From Lachnospiraceae bacterium (lineage in GTDB: Bacteria; Bacillota_A; Clostridia; Lachnospirales; Lachnospiraceae), in the NCBI GenBank assembly GCA_017523185.1, contig JAFWXB010000060.1, positions 1 through 23,114 of the forward strand: a stretch of DNA of 23,114 nucleotides, written 5' to 3'. The first letter of the stretch is position 1; every line of letters starts with the position of its first letter. The notes below the pieces were generated by a model. That model was not told where the DNA came from. It worked only from the letters and a program-made list of their open reading frames with translations, and made no database searches. Below are positions 7,225 through 14,605 of this stretch, piece after piece. The translations under genes and the position numbers were made by a program.

Positions 7225-8754
7225 ATGGAGTTAAATACACATATATGTAATCAGCTTATAGAAAAAGGCAATGCATTTACGCAGATTACAGTAGATGATG
7301 ATTATATTGTCAGAGATAATAAACCGGACGTAGTGCGTATTATATATACAAAAGGTCGAATTGCGTTGGAAGATGCAAAAGTAGGAAATCAAGTGGTTTG
7401 GTTGACAGGGAAATTGCATTTTGATACGTTGTATTTAAGTGATGATGAAAATCGTCGTTTGGAATGTGTGTCAGGGGAAGTGCCATTTCAAGAAAAATTG
7501 ATTATGGACGAGGTTGGTGAAGGTGATGAACTTTTTGCAGATGCGAAAATAGAAGATTTATCCGTTGGTATTATCAATTCGAGAAAACTTGTTGTGCGTG
7601 GAGTTTTAAATTTAACAGCAGAAGCAAGACGAGAAAGTGAAAATGTGGTTGCATGTGCAGTTCCGAAAGAAATGCATTATGAACAAAAGACAAAAAGTGT
7701 TGATATGATGTGTCTTACAGAGGCAAAAAAAGATATTGTGCGTATTCAAAAAGAATTGCTTTTGCCAAATAGCAGAACAAATATTGGAACAATTATTTTT
7801 TATCAAGTGGATTTTCGAAATGAAGATGTGCAGTTAAAAAGTGATGGTATTCAAATTCAAATGGACGCACAAGTTTGGGTATTGTATCGTAGTGAGACAA
7901 CAGGAGAATATGAATGTTTTGAAACGGTCGTTCCTGTAATGGGTATGATAGAAAGTAGTTATCTTGTAGGAGATGAAATTTTTTGGACAAAAATACGACC
8001 AATGGAGATTGATTTAGAACCTCGTGGAGATTATGACGGAGAAGCACGTATGTTGGGACTTGAAGTGATGCTCGCAGTAGAAGCAGAAATTTATCGTGAA
8101 GAAAGTTGTGATGTACTTTTAGATGTATATTCTTTGCAAAAAGAATTGGTATTGCAAAAAGAACCATTTGAATTGTCGCAACTTTTAATGAAAAATATAT
8201 CGAAAATTCGTATTTTGGAGCAGGCACACTTAGAACCAAATCAGGAAAAGATTTTACAGATTTGTGGCAGTAATGGTATGGTAGGAATTGACCGTATTCA
8301 GCGAAAAGAAAACGGACTTTTGGTAGAAGGGATTTTACAGGTACATATTTTGTATAATGCAATTGAAGATTCCATGCCGTATGGACATAGTGAAGAACAG
8401 ATACCATTTGAGCAATTTATTGAAATTGATAACTTTTCGAATGATGCAAGATTTAAGATAGAAATCAAATTAGAACAACTTCAGGTAAATCTGCTAGATA
8501 ATACGGAATATGAAATTAAAGCCGTGTTACAAATGGCGTTGTTAGCAGAACAAGTTTTGCAATTTGAAAAAATTGTGGAGATTGAAGAACGACCTTTTAA
8601 TATTGAAGAATTACAAAAGCAACCAGGTATGATTGGTTGCGTACGAAAAGAGGGTGAAGACCTTTGGGATATTGCAAAAAGATATCATGCAACGGCAGAG
8701 AATATTATTGAGATAGGAGATAAAGTATTAGTTGTAAAACAAGTTTTGAGTTAA
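7225..8754 (+). CDS. sipL: SipL-like spore morphogenesis protein (SPOCS/DUF3794 and LysM domains)
   Basis: Predicted spore-coat and cortex assembly factor. In Clostridioides difficile, SipL binds the SpoIVA ATPase at the forespore surface, and its LysM domain is needed for this. The 509-residue length, the N-terminal and central DUF3794/SPOCS-type repeats (for example DNKPDVVRIIYTKGRI near 31-46, and further beta-rich copies toward residues 170-300 and 320-440), and the C-terminal LysM domain (about 472-507, with EGEDLWDIAKRYHAT) all fit SipL. There is no signal peptide, consistent with a mother-cell cytoplasmic protein. The ATG is preceded by GGAGGG within a terminator hairpin. No good sigma-E promoter was identified; CATACAGA at 7194-7201 resembles a sigma-E -10 but lacks a matching -35. 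No strong terminator follows. Confidence 0.87.
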   Translation: MELNTHICNQLIEKGNAFTQITVDDDYIVRDNKPDVVRIIYTKGRIALEDAKVGNQVVWLTGKLHFDTLYLSDDENRRLECVSGEVPFQEKLIMDEVGEGDELFADAKIEDLSVGIINSRKLVVRGVLNLTAEARRESENVVACAVPKEMHYEQKTKSVDMMCLTEAKKDIVRIQKELLLPNSRTNIGTIIFYQVDFRNEDVQLKSDGIQIQMDAQVWVLYRSETTGEYECFETVVPVMGMIESSYLVGDEIFWTKIRPMEIDLEPRGDYDGEARMLGLEVMLAVEAEIYREESCDVLLDVYSLQKELVLQKEPFELSQLLMKNISKIRILEQAHLEPNQEKILQICGSNGMVGIDRIQRKENGLLVEGILQVHILYNAIEDSMPYGHSEEQIPFEQFIEIDNFSNDARFKIEIKLEQLQVNLLDNTEYEIKAVLQMALLAEQVLQFEKIVEIEERPFNIEELQKQPGMIGCVRKEGEDLWDIAKRYHATAENIIEIGDKVLVVKQVLS

Positions 8755-8887
8755 AATATATTGGGTTTATGAAAAGAATTTAATATCTTTAAATTTTATT
8801 CAAAATTTCCTAAAAAAAACAGTAGCATTTTTCTTCCATTTGTGCAATGATATATAGTAAGGGCTTAAAATCGTCAGAGGTAAATTG

Positions 8888-9010
8888 AAACGCAGAATAA
8901 ATAATTTCTTACTTCAAATGTGTGAAGTATTAAGTAGTGGGAAAAGAAATTTTTGTGTTAGTTAAAGATTGGAAAGTTTTAGCTAACAAGCAACAAAGTT
9001 GCCTGCGTTT
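8888..9010 (+). ncRNA. Candidate structured RNA (closed multi-branch fold)
   Basis: An 8-bp closing stem (AAACGCAG 8888-8895 with CTGCGTTT 9003-9010) encloses three hairpins. A: AATTTCTT/AAGAAATT (8903-8910, 8944-8951) with an inner ACTTCA/TGAAGT (8911-8916, 8923-8928). B: an 11-bp stem at 8956-8966 with 8978-8988, one G-U pair. C: GCAAC-aaa-GTTGC at 8990-9002. B and C are one base apart, and C abuts the closing stem with no gap, as in a real junction. A weak -10 (TATAGT, 8853-8858) lies upstream. It does not match motifs I recall for c-di-AMP (ydaO), c-di-GMP, SAM or T-box RNAs. The strand is inferred from the downstream gene. Confidence 0.45.
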
Positions 9011-9080
9011 ATGAATAAGTAGTAAAAGCAAATTGTAAGTGTCAACTTTACAAATGGGTTGCCCTATATAGAAAAGATAT

Positions 9081-9135
9081 TTCGTAACGATTTAGTTGAA
9101 ATATAGCTAAATCGTTGCGAATTTATAAATTTATT
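9081..9135 (+). terminator. 15-bp hairpin, possible attenuator or RNA terminator
   Basis: Bases 9081-9095 pair with 9107-9121 along 15 bp (one G-U pair) around an 11-base loop, then comes the U-rich tail TTTATAAATTTATT. The tail is weaker than in the other terminators here. It could end a short RNA starting near 8865, or act as an attenuator for the NlpC/P60 gene. Its right arm also overlaps a candidate -35 (TTGCGA 9115-9120), so an operator role is possible. Confidence 0.5.
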
Positions 9136-9163
9136 GTGTATAATTGTGTATAGATGCGTAAGT
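9134..9163 (+). promoter_or_regulatory. 10-bp phased direct repeats over a candidate -10
   Basis: Three consecutive 10-base units, TTGTGTATAA, TTGTGTATAG and ATGCGTAAGT, repeat at one-helical-turn spacing and include TATAAT (9139-9144). A related pair, TTTTGTATAG and ATGTGTAAAT, recurs at 9243-9262. This layout resembles binding sites of OmpR-family response regulators; the regulator is unknown. Confidence 0.4.
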
Positions 9164-9295
9164 TGGACAAGTTTATTATTATTGGAGTGTTTTACGTTAG
9201 TTTCATAATGAAAAAATAGTTCTTAATAAATTTATAGGTTTATTTTGTATAGATGTGTAAATGAAATAGGGTTATTTTTATAAAAACGTAGTTCT

Positions 9296-9324
9296 TTTAG
9301 AAAATAAGCAGTTCACTATATTAT
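9296..9324 (+). promoter_or_regulatory. Candidate proximal promoter of the NlpC/P60 gene
   Basis: TTTAGA (9296-9301), 17-base spacer, TATTAT (9319-9324). Transcription from here would give a leader under 20 bases with GGAGG just before the ATG. The -35 matches only four of six consensus bases. Confidence 0.4.
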
Positions 9325-9347
9325 ATATGTAAAAATGGAGGAATTAC

Positions 9348-10688
9348 ATGAAATTTAAAGATTACAAAATAAGATTAAAAATGACAAGAATAGCTTCTGC
9401 TTTGCTTGCAGGTTCTTTGCTTTTAAGCGTACCGGTAACAGGGAATAAGAATATTTTTTCTTTTTTTAGAGGAGAAAATGTATATGCTTCAAGTGCACAA
9501 GAAAAACGAGATGAAGCACAGCAGAATTTAGATAATGTACAAAATGAAATTAATAATTTAGAAAATGAACAGCAGCAAGTGCAAAATGAATTAAGTGAAA
9601 AAACACAAGTTTTAAGTGACCTTTTAGCAGAACAGAAGATTTTAGAACAAGATATTGCGAAAACACAAGTTGAAATTGACCAAGCGAAATTAGATTTACA
9701 AGCAGCAAAAGACCAAGAACAAGCAGAATATGAAGCAATGAAACTTCGTATTCAGTATATGTATGAAAATAGTACAGAAAATTCTATTTGGACAGCTATT
9801 TTAGAAGCAAATGGAATTAAAGATTTATTAAATCGTGTAGAATATGTGACACAAGTACATAAAACAGACCGTGAAATGTTGACAGCTTATCAGGAAACTG
9901 TAAAACAAGTAGAAGAAATTGCAGAAGAATTAGATTCTGAAATGAATAATCTTGTGGCAATGAAAGAAGTTTCAGAACACCAAGAAGTAGAACTTGAAAA
10001 AGCAATGCAGGAACTTCGAAATGAAGTTGCTGATTTTGAACAACAGCTTGCAGCAGCAGAAGCAAGAGCAGATGCGTATGCAGAAGAAATAGCAGAACAG
10101 AATCGTATTATTGCAGAAGAAGAACGCAGACGTAGAGAAGAGGAAGAACGCAGACGCAGAGAGGAAGAAGAACGTCGTCGTCAAGAACAAGAAAGATTAG
10201 AACAACAACAGCAACAACAAAACAACAATAATTCTTCCAATAGTGAAAGCTCTAATAATGGAACTTCTTCTACAACAAAACCAAATGTAAGTGGAAGTGG
10301 TTATTTAAACGATTCCAGTTATGACCCTGGTTTTAGTTCAAGTGTTTCCGGAGAAGAACTTGTAAATTATGCATTACAGTTTGTTGGAAATCCATATAAA
10401 TGGGGTGGAAACAGTTTAACAAATGGTTGTGATTGTTCAGGCTTTGTAAACTTAATTTATAAACATTTTGGTTTTTCCGTACCAAGATATTCACAAGCGT
10501 TTAAAACAGTAGGAAAACCGGTTGCATATGAAAATTTAAAAGCAGGTGATATTGTTGTATATCCTGGACATGTTGCTATTTATATTGGAAATGGTAAAAT
10601 TGTAGAAGCACAATCCACAAAAGCAGGTATTACTTGTACTCGTAGAGTAAATTGTAACACAATTACTGCTATCAGAAGGGTTTTATAA
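9348..10688 (+). CDS. Secreted NlpC/P60 peptidoglycan hydrolase with long coiled coil
   Basis: Predicted extracellular D,L-endopeptidase cleaving peptidoglycan stem peptides, with a CwlO/PcsB-like layout. Residues 1-50 form a long signal region: basic start, hydrophobic stretch 15-30, likely cleavage after VYA or SSA near 47-50. Residues 51-255 are coiled coil. Residues 257-285 are a charged tandem run (EEERRRR repeated about three times), followed by Q-, N- and S-rich low-complexity linker (286-335). The C-terminal catalytic domain (336-446) has C363 in CDCSGFV, H408 in PGHVAIYIG and a probable third residue Q422 in VEAQS. The start has GGAGG well placed. No terminator separates it from the next gene. 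Coiled coils in this family usually contact the FtsEX complex; that partnership is inferred, not seen. Confidence 0.93.
   Translation: MKFKDYKIRLKMTRIASALLAGSLLLSVPVTGNKNIFSFFRGENVYASSAQEKRDEAQQNLDNVQNEINNLENEQQQVQNELSEKTQVLSDLLAEQKILEQDIAKTQVEIDQAKLDLQAAKDQEQAEYEAMKLRIQYMYENSTENSIWTAILEANGIKDLLNRVEYVTQVHKTDREMLTAYQETVKQVEEIAEELDSEMNNLVAMKEVSEHQEVELEKAMQELRNEVADFEQQLAAAEARADAYAEEIAEQNRIIAEEERRRREEEERRRREEEERRRQEQERLEQQQQQQNNNNSSNSESSNNGTSSTTKPNVSGSGYLNDSSYDPGFSSSVSGEELVNYALQFVGNPYKWGGNSLTNGCDCSGFVNLIYKHFGFSVPRYSQAFKTVGKPVAYENLKAGDIVVYPGHVAIYIGNGKIVEAQSTKAGITCTRRVNCNTITAIRRVL
10116..10190 (+). repeat. In-gene tandem repeat coding for EEERRRR heptads
   Basis: About three copies of a roughly 21-base unit encode alternating Glu and Arg blocks. 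The period of seven residues suits a continuous charged single helix. Synonymous codons differ between copies (CGC, CGT, AGA for Arg), so the repeat is not recent at the DNA level. Confidence 0.7.
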
Positions 10689-10822
10689 TATAAATTTATT
10701 GATAAAGTAACATAATAATTATTTTTAGAAGTATATGGATAATAAAATAATAATTTATAATATAAAATGATGGATGAAAGATAACAGAATGATTATTTTA
10801 TAAAACATGTGGGTGTAGAGTA

Positions 10823-11542
10823 ATGAGTTATGATTTAAAATCAGTTACAAATAACATAACATTATGGCGAAAAACATTTTGGAACAGTATGAAAAAATTT
10901 AGTAAAATATGGATTTTTACGATAATTATTTTTGTATTGACAATGGTGCTTTTTAAAGACCATGAAAATAAGCAAATAAAGCCTTATAATGAAATGTTAG
11001 ATGAAGTTTTGGCAGTTGTAGAAAATGAAACAATTACGTTACGAGAGTTTGCAGTTTATGTAGCACATGAAGAAGCTGAAGTACATGAACAAGCACTTGC
11101 ATATGACCCTAAAAATACAAAAAAATATTGGGGACTTCATACAAACGGGCAATTTATTAAAGTTGCTGCAAGAAATGCTACTGTTTCGATGGCAGTACAT
11201 GATGAATTGTTTTATCAACTTGCAATGGAAAAGAATTTGACATTAACCGAACAAGAAGAACAAATGCTTGCAAATGATGTTATGGATTTTTGGGCTGATT
11301 TAACAGAAGATGGAAAAGAACAAAAATTGGGAATTTCCAAAGAAGATGTAGAACAGGCATTACAAAAAATTGCAATTGCAGAAAAAGCACAGGCAGTTTA
11401 TGCAAAATTAAATAATGTAAAATATGAAGATTATCATTTTGAGGGAGAGGAATTTTCAGAATTTCTTTCCCAATATGATTATAAAGTAGATGAAAAAATA
11501 GTAGATAAATTAGATTTTGGTGATATTACGTTAAGTCACTAG
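10823..11542 (+). CDS. Membrane-anchored SurA-N-like protein without a PPIase domain
   Basis: Function not firmly known. The 239-residue protein has a basic N-terminal segment, one transmembrane helix (about 29-45), then an extracellular helical part. Residues 62-80 (EVLAVVENETITLREFAVY) resemble the start of SurA/PrsA-type chaperone domains, where a short strand is followed by helix-forming TLxEF. No parvulin (rotamase) domain follows; the protein stops after about 160 more residues rich in Glu and Lys. It may be a secretion chaperone-like protein acting on exported proteins such as the NlpC/P60 hydrolase upstream, but that is inference. The ribosome binding site is weak (GTGTAGAG). The methionine aminopeptidase gene begins 20 bases downstream, so they are probably co-transcribed. 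Confidence 0.75.
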   Translation: MSYDLKSVTNNITLWRKTFWNSMKKFSKIWIFTIIIFVLTMVLFKDHENKQIKPYNEMLDEVLAVVENETITLREFAVYVAHEEAEVHEQALAYDPKNTKKYWGLHTNGQFIKVAARNATVSMAVHDELFYQLAMEKNLTLTEQEEQMLANDVMDFWADLTEDGKEQKLGISKEDVEQALQKIAIAEKAQAVYAKLNNVKYEDYHFEGEEFSEFLSQYDYKVDEKIVDKLDFGDITLSH

Positions 11543-11562
11543 AAGGAAAAAGGAATAAATAT

Positions 11563-12438
11563 ATGGCAATAAAAATTGGAAGAAATGACCCATGTTGGTG
11601 TGGGTGTGGGAAAAAATATAAACAATGTCATGCAACATTTGATAATAAAATTGCATATTTTGCAGCACAAGGCTGTCTTGTTCCGTCAAGAGAGATTATT
11701 AAGACGCCGGAACAAATTGCAAAAATTAAAGAAAGTGCAAAAATCAATATTGCAGTATTAGATTATATTGGTGAAAATATTCATGCAGGTATGAGTACAG
11801 CAGAAATTGATAAAATTGTTTATGATATGACAACAAAAATGGGTGGAATACCTGCACCTTTAAATTATGAAGGATATCCATATAGTGTATGTACTTCTGT
11901 AAATAATCAAGTATGTCATGGATTTCCATCAGAAGATGTTATTTTAAAAGAAGGTGATATTGTCAATGTAGATTGTTCTACAATTTTAGATGGCTATTAT
12001 AGCGATTCTTCTCGTATGTATTGCATCGGCGAAGTAAGTCCTGAAAAACAGCGTTTGGTAGATGTTGTAAAAGAATGTGTAGAACTTGGTTTAAAAGAAG
12101 TAAAACCATGGGGATTTTTAGGTGATATGGGACAAGCTGTACATGACCATGCGTATGCAAATGGTTATACGGTTGTGCGTGAAATTGGAGGTCATGGTAT
12201 TGGATTAGATTTTCACGAAGACCCATGGGTAAGTTATAACAGTAAACGTGGTACAGAAATGCTTATGGTGCCGGGAATGATTTTTACAATTGAGCCGATG
12301 GTAAATATGGGTGGTGTAGAAATCTATATTGATAAAAAAAATGGTTGGGAAGCTTATACGAAAGATGGAAAACCTTCTGCACAATGGGAAATTATGGTGC
12401 TTGTCACAGAAGATGGAGCAGAAGTGCTTTGCTGGTAA
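11563..12438 (+). CDS. map: Type I methionine aminopeptidase with N-terminal SEC-C zinc motif
   Basis: Removes the initiator methionine from new proteins. Residues 6-23 are a SEC-C motif (GRNDPCWCGCGKKYKQCH) that likely binds zinc. The catalytic domain (about 45-291) keeps all five metal ligands: D137 (NVDCS), D148 (YYSDSS), H211 (GGHGIG), E244 (TIEPM) and E276 (AQWEI), plus the conserved H119 (VCHGFP) and H218 (DFHED). After E276 most type I enzymes have His-Thr; here it is Ile-Met. AAGGA precedes the start. The short form lacking SEC-C is usually encoded in the ribosomal-protein cluster, so this may be a second copy; the window cannot show that. SEC-C may help docking to the ribosome or SecA-related machinery (inference). 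Confidence 0.95.
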   Translation: MAIKIGRNDPCWCGCGKKYKQCHATFDNKIAYFAAQGCLVPSREIIKTPEQIAKIKESAKINIAVLDYIGENIHAGMSTAEIDKIVYDMTTKMGGIPAPLNYEGYPYSVCTSVNNQVCHGFPSEDVILKEGDIVNVDCSTILDGYYSDSSRMYCIGEVSPEKQRLVDVVKECVELGLKEVKPWGFLGDMGQAVHDHAYANGYTVVREIGGHGIGLDFHEDPWVSYNSKRGTEMLMVPGMIFTIEPMVNMGGVEIYIDKKNGWEAYTKDGKPSAQWEIMVLVTEDGAEVLCW

Positions 12439-12508
12439 AAAACAGATATTTTTCTTTATTTGAATTAAAGAATTTTGTTATAAATAAGTAGCGAAAGTGG
12501 ATTGCGAA

Positions 12509-12594
12509 TATGCACATGACTATTTTAGCAAAAGTCAATTTCAAATAAAAAATAAAATATAGTATAAGTAAATTTGGAATTGTGTATGTGCATA
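12509..12594. repeat. Inverted repeat pair and hairpin upstream of the hydrolase gene
   Basis: TATGCACAT (12509-12517) is perfectly complementary to ATGTGCATA (12586-12594), 68 bases apart. Between them TGACT (12517-12521) and AGTCA (12533-12537) can form a small hairpin. The right copy sits about 20 bases before the next start codon. It could be a paired operator; no regulator is recognised. Confidence 0.35.
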
Positions 12595-12614
12595 AGTAAT
12601 TAGAGGATAATGAA

Positions 12615-13415
12615 ATGAGAAAAAAACAAAAATTAGATATGACAGCAAGTGAAAAGAAAGTATTTATTATTATGGCAGTAACAACAGTTGTTGCTGCCTT
12701 GCTTTGTGTTTTTGCATGGTATATCAATGATTTTTATCGTGCAACAGAAAAAGCAAAAAAAGCAATCTTAGGAAATGAGCTTGTTTCCGTTACAGAACAT
12801 GATAAATATTATGTATTTCAACTTGCAACAGAAGAAACTAACGAAAAAGAAACAAATATAGAAGATACTACAAAAACAGATAGTGATATAGAAAAAGGAA
12901 TTATTTTTTATCCGGGTGGAAAAGTAGATGAAATTGCATATGCACCATTGCTTCTTGAACTTACAGAATATGGATATGATGTATATTTAGTAAAAATGCC
13001 TATGAAACTTGCAATTTTTGGTACAAATCGTGCAGAGGAAATTATGGAAGAAGCTTCTCATATTCAAGAATGGACAATGATGGGACATTCTCTTGGTGGA
13101 GCAATGGCAGCTTCTTTTAGTGCAGAACATGATGAAGAAGTTAATACATTAGTGCTTCTTGCAGGATACAGTACAGAAGATTTATCTGATAAAGAAATTG
13201 ATGTATACAGTTTTTATGGAACAGAAGACAAAGTCTTAAATATGGAAAAATATGAAGAATGTTATGGAAATCTTCCGGAAGATACCATAGAAATTAAAAT
13301 CGATGGTGGAAATCACGCATATTATGGACATTATGGAGAACAAGACAAAGATGGAAAAGCATCTATTACAAGAGAAGAACAACAAGAAAGTGTCATTGAT
13401 GGATTATTTCAATAA
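12615..13415 (+). CDS. Membrane-anchored alpha/beta hydrolase
   Basis: Predicted esterase or lipase-like serine hydrolase facing outside the cell. A transmembrane helix at about 16-37 is followed by a Glu/Thr-rich linker (to about 93) and a single alpha/beta-hydrolase fold. The nucleophile elbow GHSLGG places the serine at 159. Likely partners are D205 (YGTEDKV) and H234 (GGNHAYYGHYG). The oxyanion region is probably FYPGGKV near 98-104. This set fits the Abhydrolase_5-like family seen in Firmicutes, whose natural substrates are mostly unknown. GAGG lies just before the ATG at 12615. It is followed by a 65-base gap and the CYTH gene in the same direction, with no terminator between them. Confidence 0.85.
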   Translation: MRKKQKLDMTASEKKVFIIMAVTTVVAALLCVFAWYINDFYRATEKAKKAILGNELVSVTEHDKYYVFQLATEETNEKETNIEDTTKTDSDIEKGIIFYPGGKVDEIAYAPLLLELTEYGYDVYLVKMPMKLAIFGTNRAEEIMEEASHIQEWTMMGHSLGGAMAASFSAEHDEEVNTLVLLAGYSTEDLSDKEIDVYSFYGTEDKVLNMEKYEECYGNLPEDTIEIKIDGGNHAYYGHYGEQDKDGKASITREEQQESVIDGLFQ

Positions 13416-13480
13416 ATAAGAAATATTTTAACTGTTGTTTTTATCAATTATAGAAATGAAGAAAGTTCAGAGAAGAAAAA

Positions 13481-13957
13481 ATGAGTTTGGAAATTGAACG
13501 TAAATTTTTAATGGAAGATTTTCCTAATCTTCCATGTATGCGAGAAGTTTATATTGAACAAGGATATCTTAGTATTGAACCTGAAGTGCGTATCCATAAA
13601 GCCATTGATAAACAGAGTGGAAAACAGGATTTTCGTTTAACTGTCAGAGGGAATGGAACATTAACGCGAACAGAAATAAAGACAGATGTTGAAGAAGCTT
13701 TTTATAAAGAAGCAGTAGAATTATTAGGTTTACCAATGATAAAAAAAGAGTATAAAAGTTATACATATGAAGGATATGTGTTAGAAGTTTGTTATGTAGA
13801 TGCAGGAATGGAAAGTGCCTTTTTTTATGGAGAAATAGAATTTCCTTCAGAAGAAGAAGCGAATACGTTTCAAAAACCTTACTTTTTAGGAAAAGAAGTT
13901 ACGATGGAAGACGATTATAAAATGAAAAATTATTGGAAAAGGACAAGAGGCGTATGA
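13481..13957 (+). CDS. CYTH-domain protein (tripolyphosphatase-type)
   Basis: Cytoplasmic tunnel-fold enzyme that probably hydrolyses inorganic triphosphate or a related phosphorylated substrate. The family signature ExExK is at the very N-terminus (E4, E6, K8 in MSLEIERKF). Further charged strands expected to line the tunnel follow: VRIHK near 36-40, DFRLTVRG near 50-57, TRTEIK near 62-67, KKEYK near 88-92, LEVCYVD near 100-106 and YGEIEF near 115-120. At 158 residues it matches stand-alone bacterial CYTH enzymes such as the Clostridium thermocellum triphosphatase. Its stop codon overlaps the next start (ATGA), showing translational coupling to the HAD phosphatase. Adenylate cyclase activity, seen in some CYTH members, cannot be excluded but is less likely at this size. 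Confidence 0.88.
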   Translation: MSLEIERKFLMEDFPNLPCMREVYIEQGYLSIEPEVRIHKAIDKQSGKQDFRLTVRGNGTLTRTEIKTDVEEAFYKEAVELLGLPMIKKEYKSYTYEGYVLEVCYVDAGMESAFFYGEIEFPSEEEANTFQKPYFLGKEVTMEDDYKMKNYWKRTRGV

Positions 13958-14562
13958 TAAATACAGTTATTTTTGATATTGGAAATGTACTTGTAGATTT
14001 TCGTTGGAAAGCGTTGTTTCAGGAACTTGGATTTGAAGGCGAAATGTTTGAAACAATTGCAGATGCAACTGTCAGAAATCAGGAATGGAATGAATTTGAC
14101 AAAGGACTCGTAAGCACGGAAGAAATTATTGAAATTTTTGCAAAAAATGCACCACAATATAAACAGGAAATTGCAAAGATTTATGAGCATATTGGAGATA
14201 TTGTAGCACTTTATGATTATGCAATTCCATGGATAAAAGAATTAAAAGAAAAAGGTTATAAAGTTTATATTTTATCCAATTGGTCGAAACCAGCATATGA
14301 TGCTAATTTAGATACAAATTTGCGTTTTCTTCCAATGACAGATGGAGCTGTGATGTCTTTTCAGGAACATATCATAAAACCAAATCCTGAAATTTATCAA
14401 TTGATTTGTGACAGGTACAATATTTGTCCACAAGAAGCTGTATTTTTAGACGATAATTGGGGAAATATTGTATCTGCACGAGCATTTGGATTGAATGCGA
14501 TTCATTTTCAAGGATATGAGCAGGCGAGAGAGGAATTGGAGTGTTATTTGAAAATGATTTAG
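13954..14562 (+). CDS. HAD-family phosphatase, YihX-like
   Basis: Predicted small-molecule phosphatase of HAD subfamily IA. Motif I reads FDIGNVLVDF (D8 nucleophile) with Gly at the position where most HAD phosphatases have a second Asp; the same Asp-x-Gly-Asn form occurs in E. coli YihX, an alpha-glucose-1-phosphatase. Motif II is ILSNWS, motif III contains KPNPEIY, and motif IV is FLDDNWGNI. A helical cap is inserted after motif I. The start chosen is the ATG at 13954, which overlaps the CYTH stop (ATGA) and has AGAGG upstream; an in-frame TTG at 13933 is less likely. The YihX likeness suggests a sugar-phosphate substrate, possibly glucose-1-phosphate, in keeping with glucan metabolism elsewhere in the window, but this is only inference. 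Confidence 0.88.
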   Translation: MINTVIFDIGNVLVDFRWKALFQELGFEGEMFETIADATVRNQEWNEFDKGLVSTEEIIEIFAKNAPQYKQEIAKIYEHIGDIVALYDYAIPWIKELKEKGYKVYILSNWSKPAYDANLDTNLRFLPMTDGAVMSFQEHIIKPNPEIYQLICDRYNICPQEAVFLDDNWGNIVSARAFGLNAIHFQGYEQAREELECYLKMI

Positions 14563-14605
14563 TTTGTAAATAGGAAGCTTTTAAACTTTTGTATAAAATA
14601 AAAAA

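Larger units (their letters stand above)
8755..9347. other. 593-base gene-free region upstream of the NlpC/P60 gene
   Basis: No plausible coding sequence was seen on either strand. It holds a multi-branched set of inverted repeats (8888-9010), a further hairpin (9033-9053), a 15-bp hairpin (9081-9121), 10-bp phased repeats (9134-9163 and 9243-9262), and at least two candidate promoters for the downstream gene. It is long for this window, where other gaps are usually under 300 bases, which suggests a regulatory or RNA function. Confidence 0.6.

Noticed and set aside
8888..9010. A tRNA-like cloverleaf.
   Set aside because: The hairpin next to the closing stem has a 3-base loop, no TTCGA-like loop, anticodon arm or CCA is seen, and the length (123) is too great.
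8888..9064. Match to the c-di-AMP (ydaO) riboswitch, prompted by AGCTAAC at 8981-8987 and GGTTGCC at 9057-9063 upstream of an NlpC/P60 gene.
   Set aside because: The two short motifs occur in the opposite order to ydaO RNAs, and the conserved G-rich internal loops are not seen.
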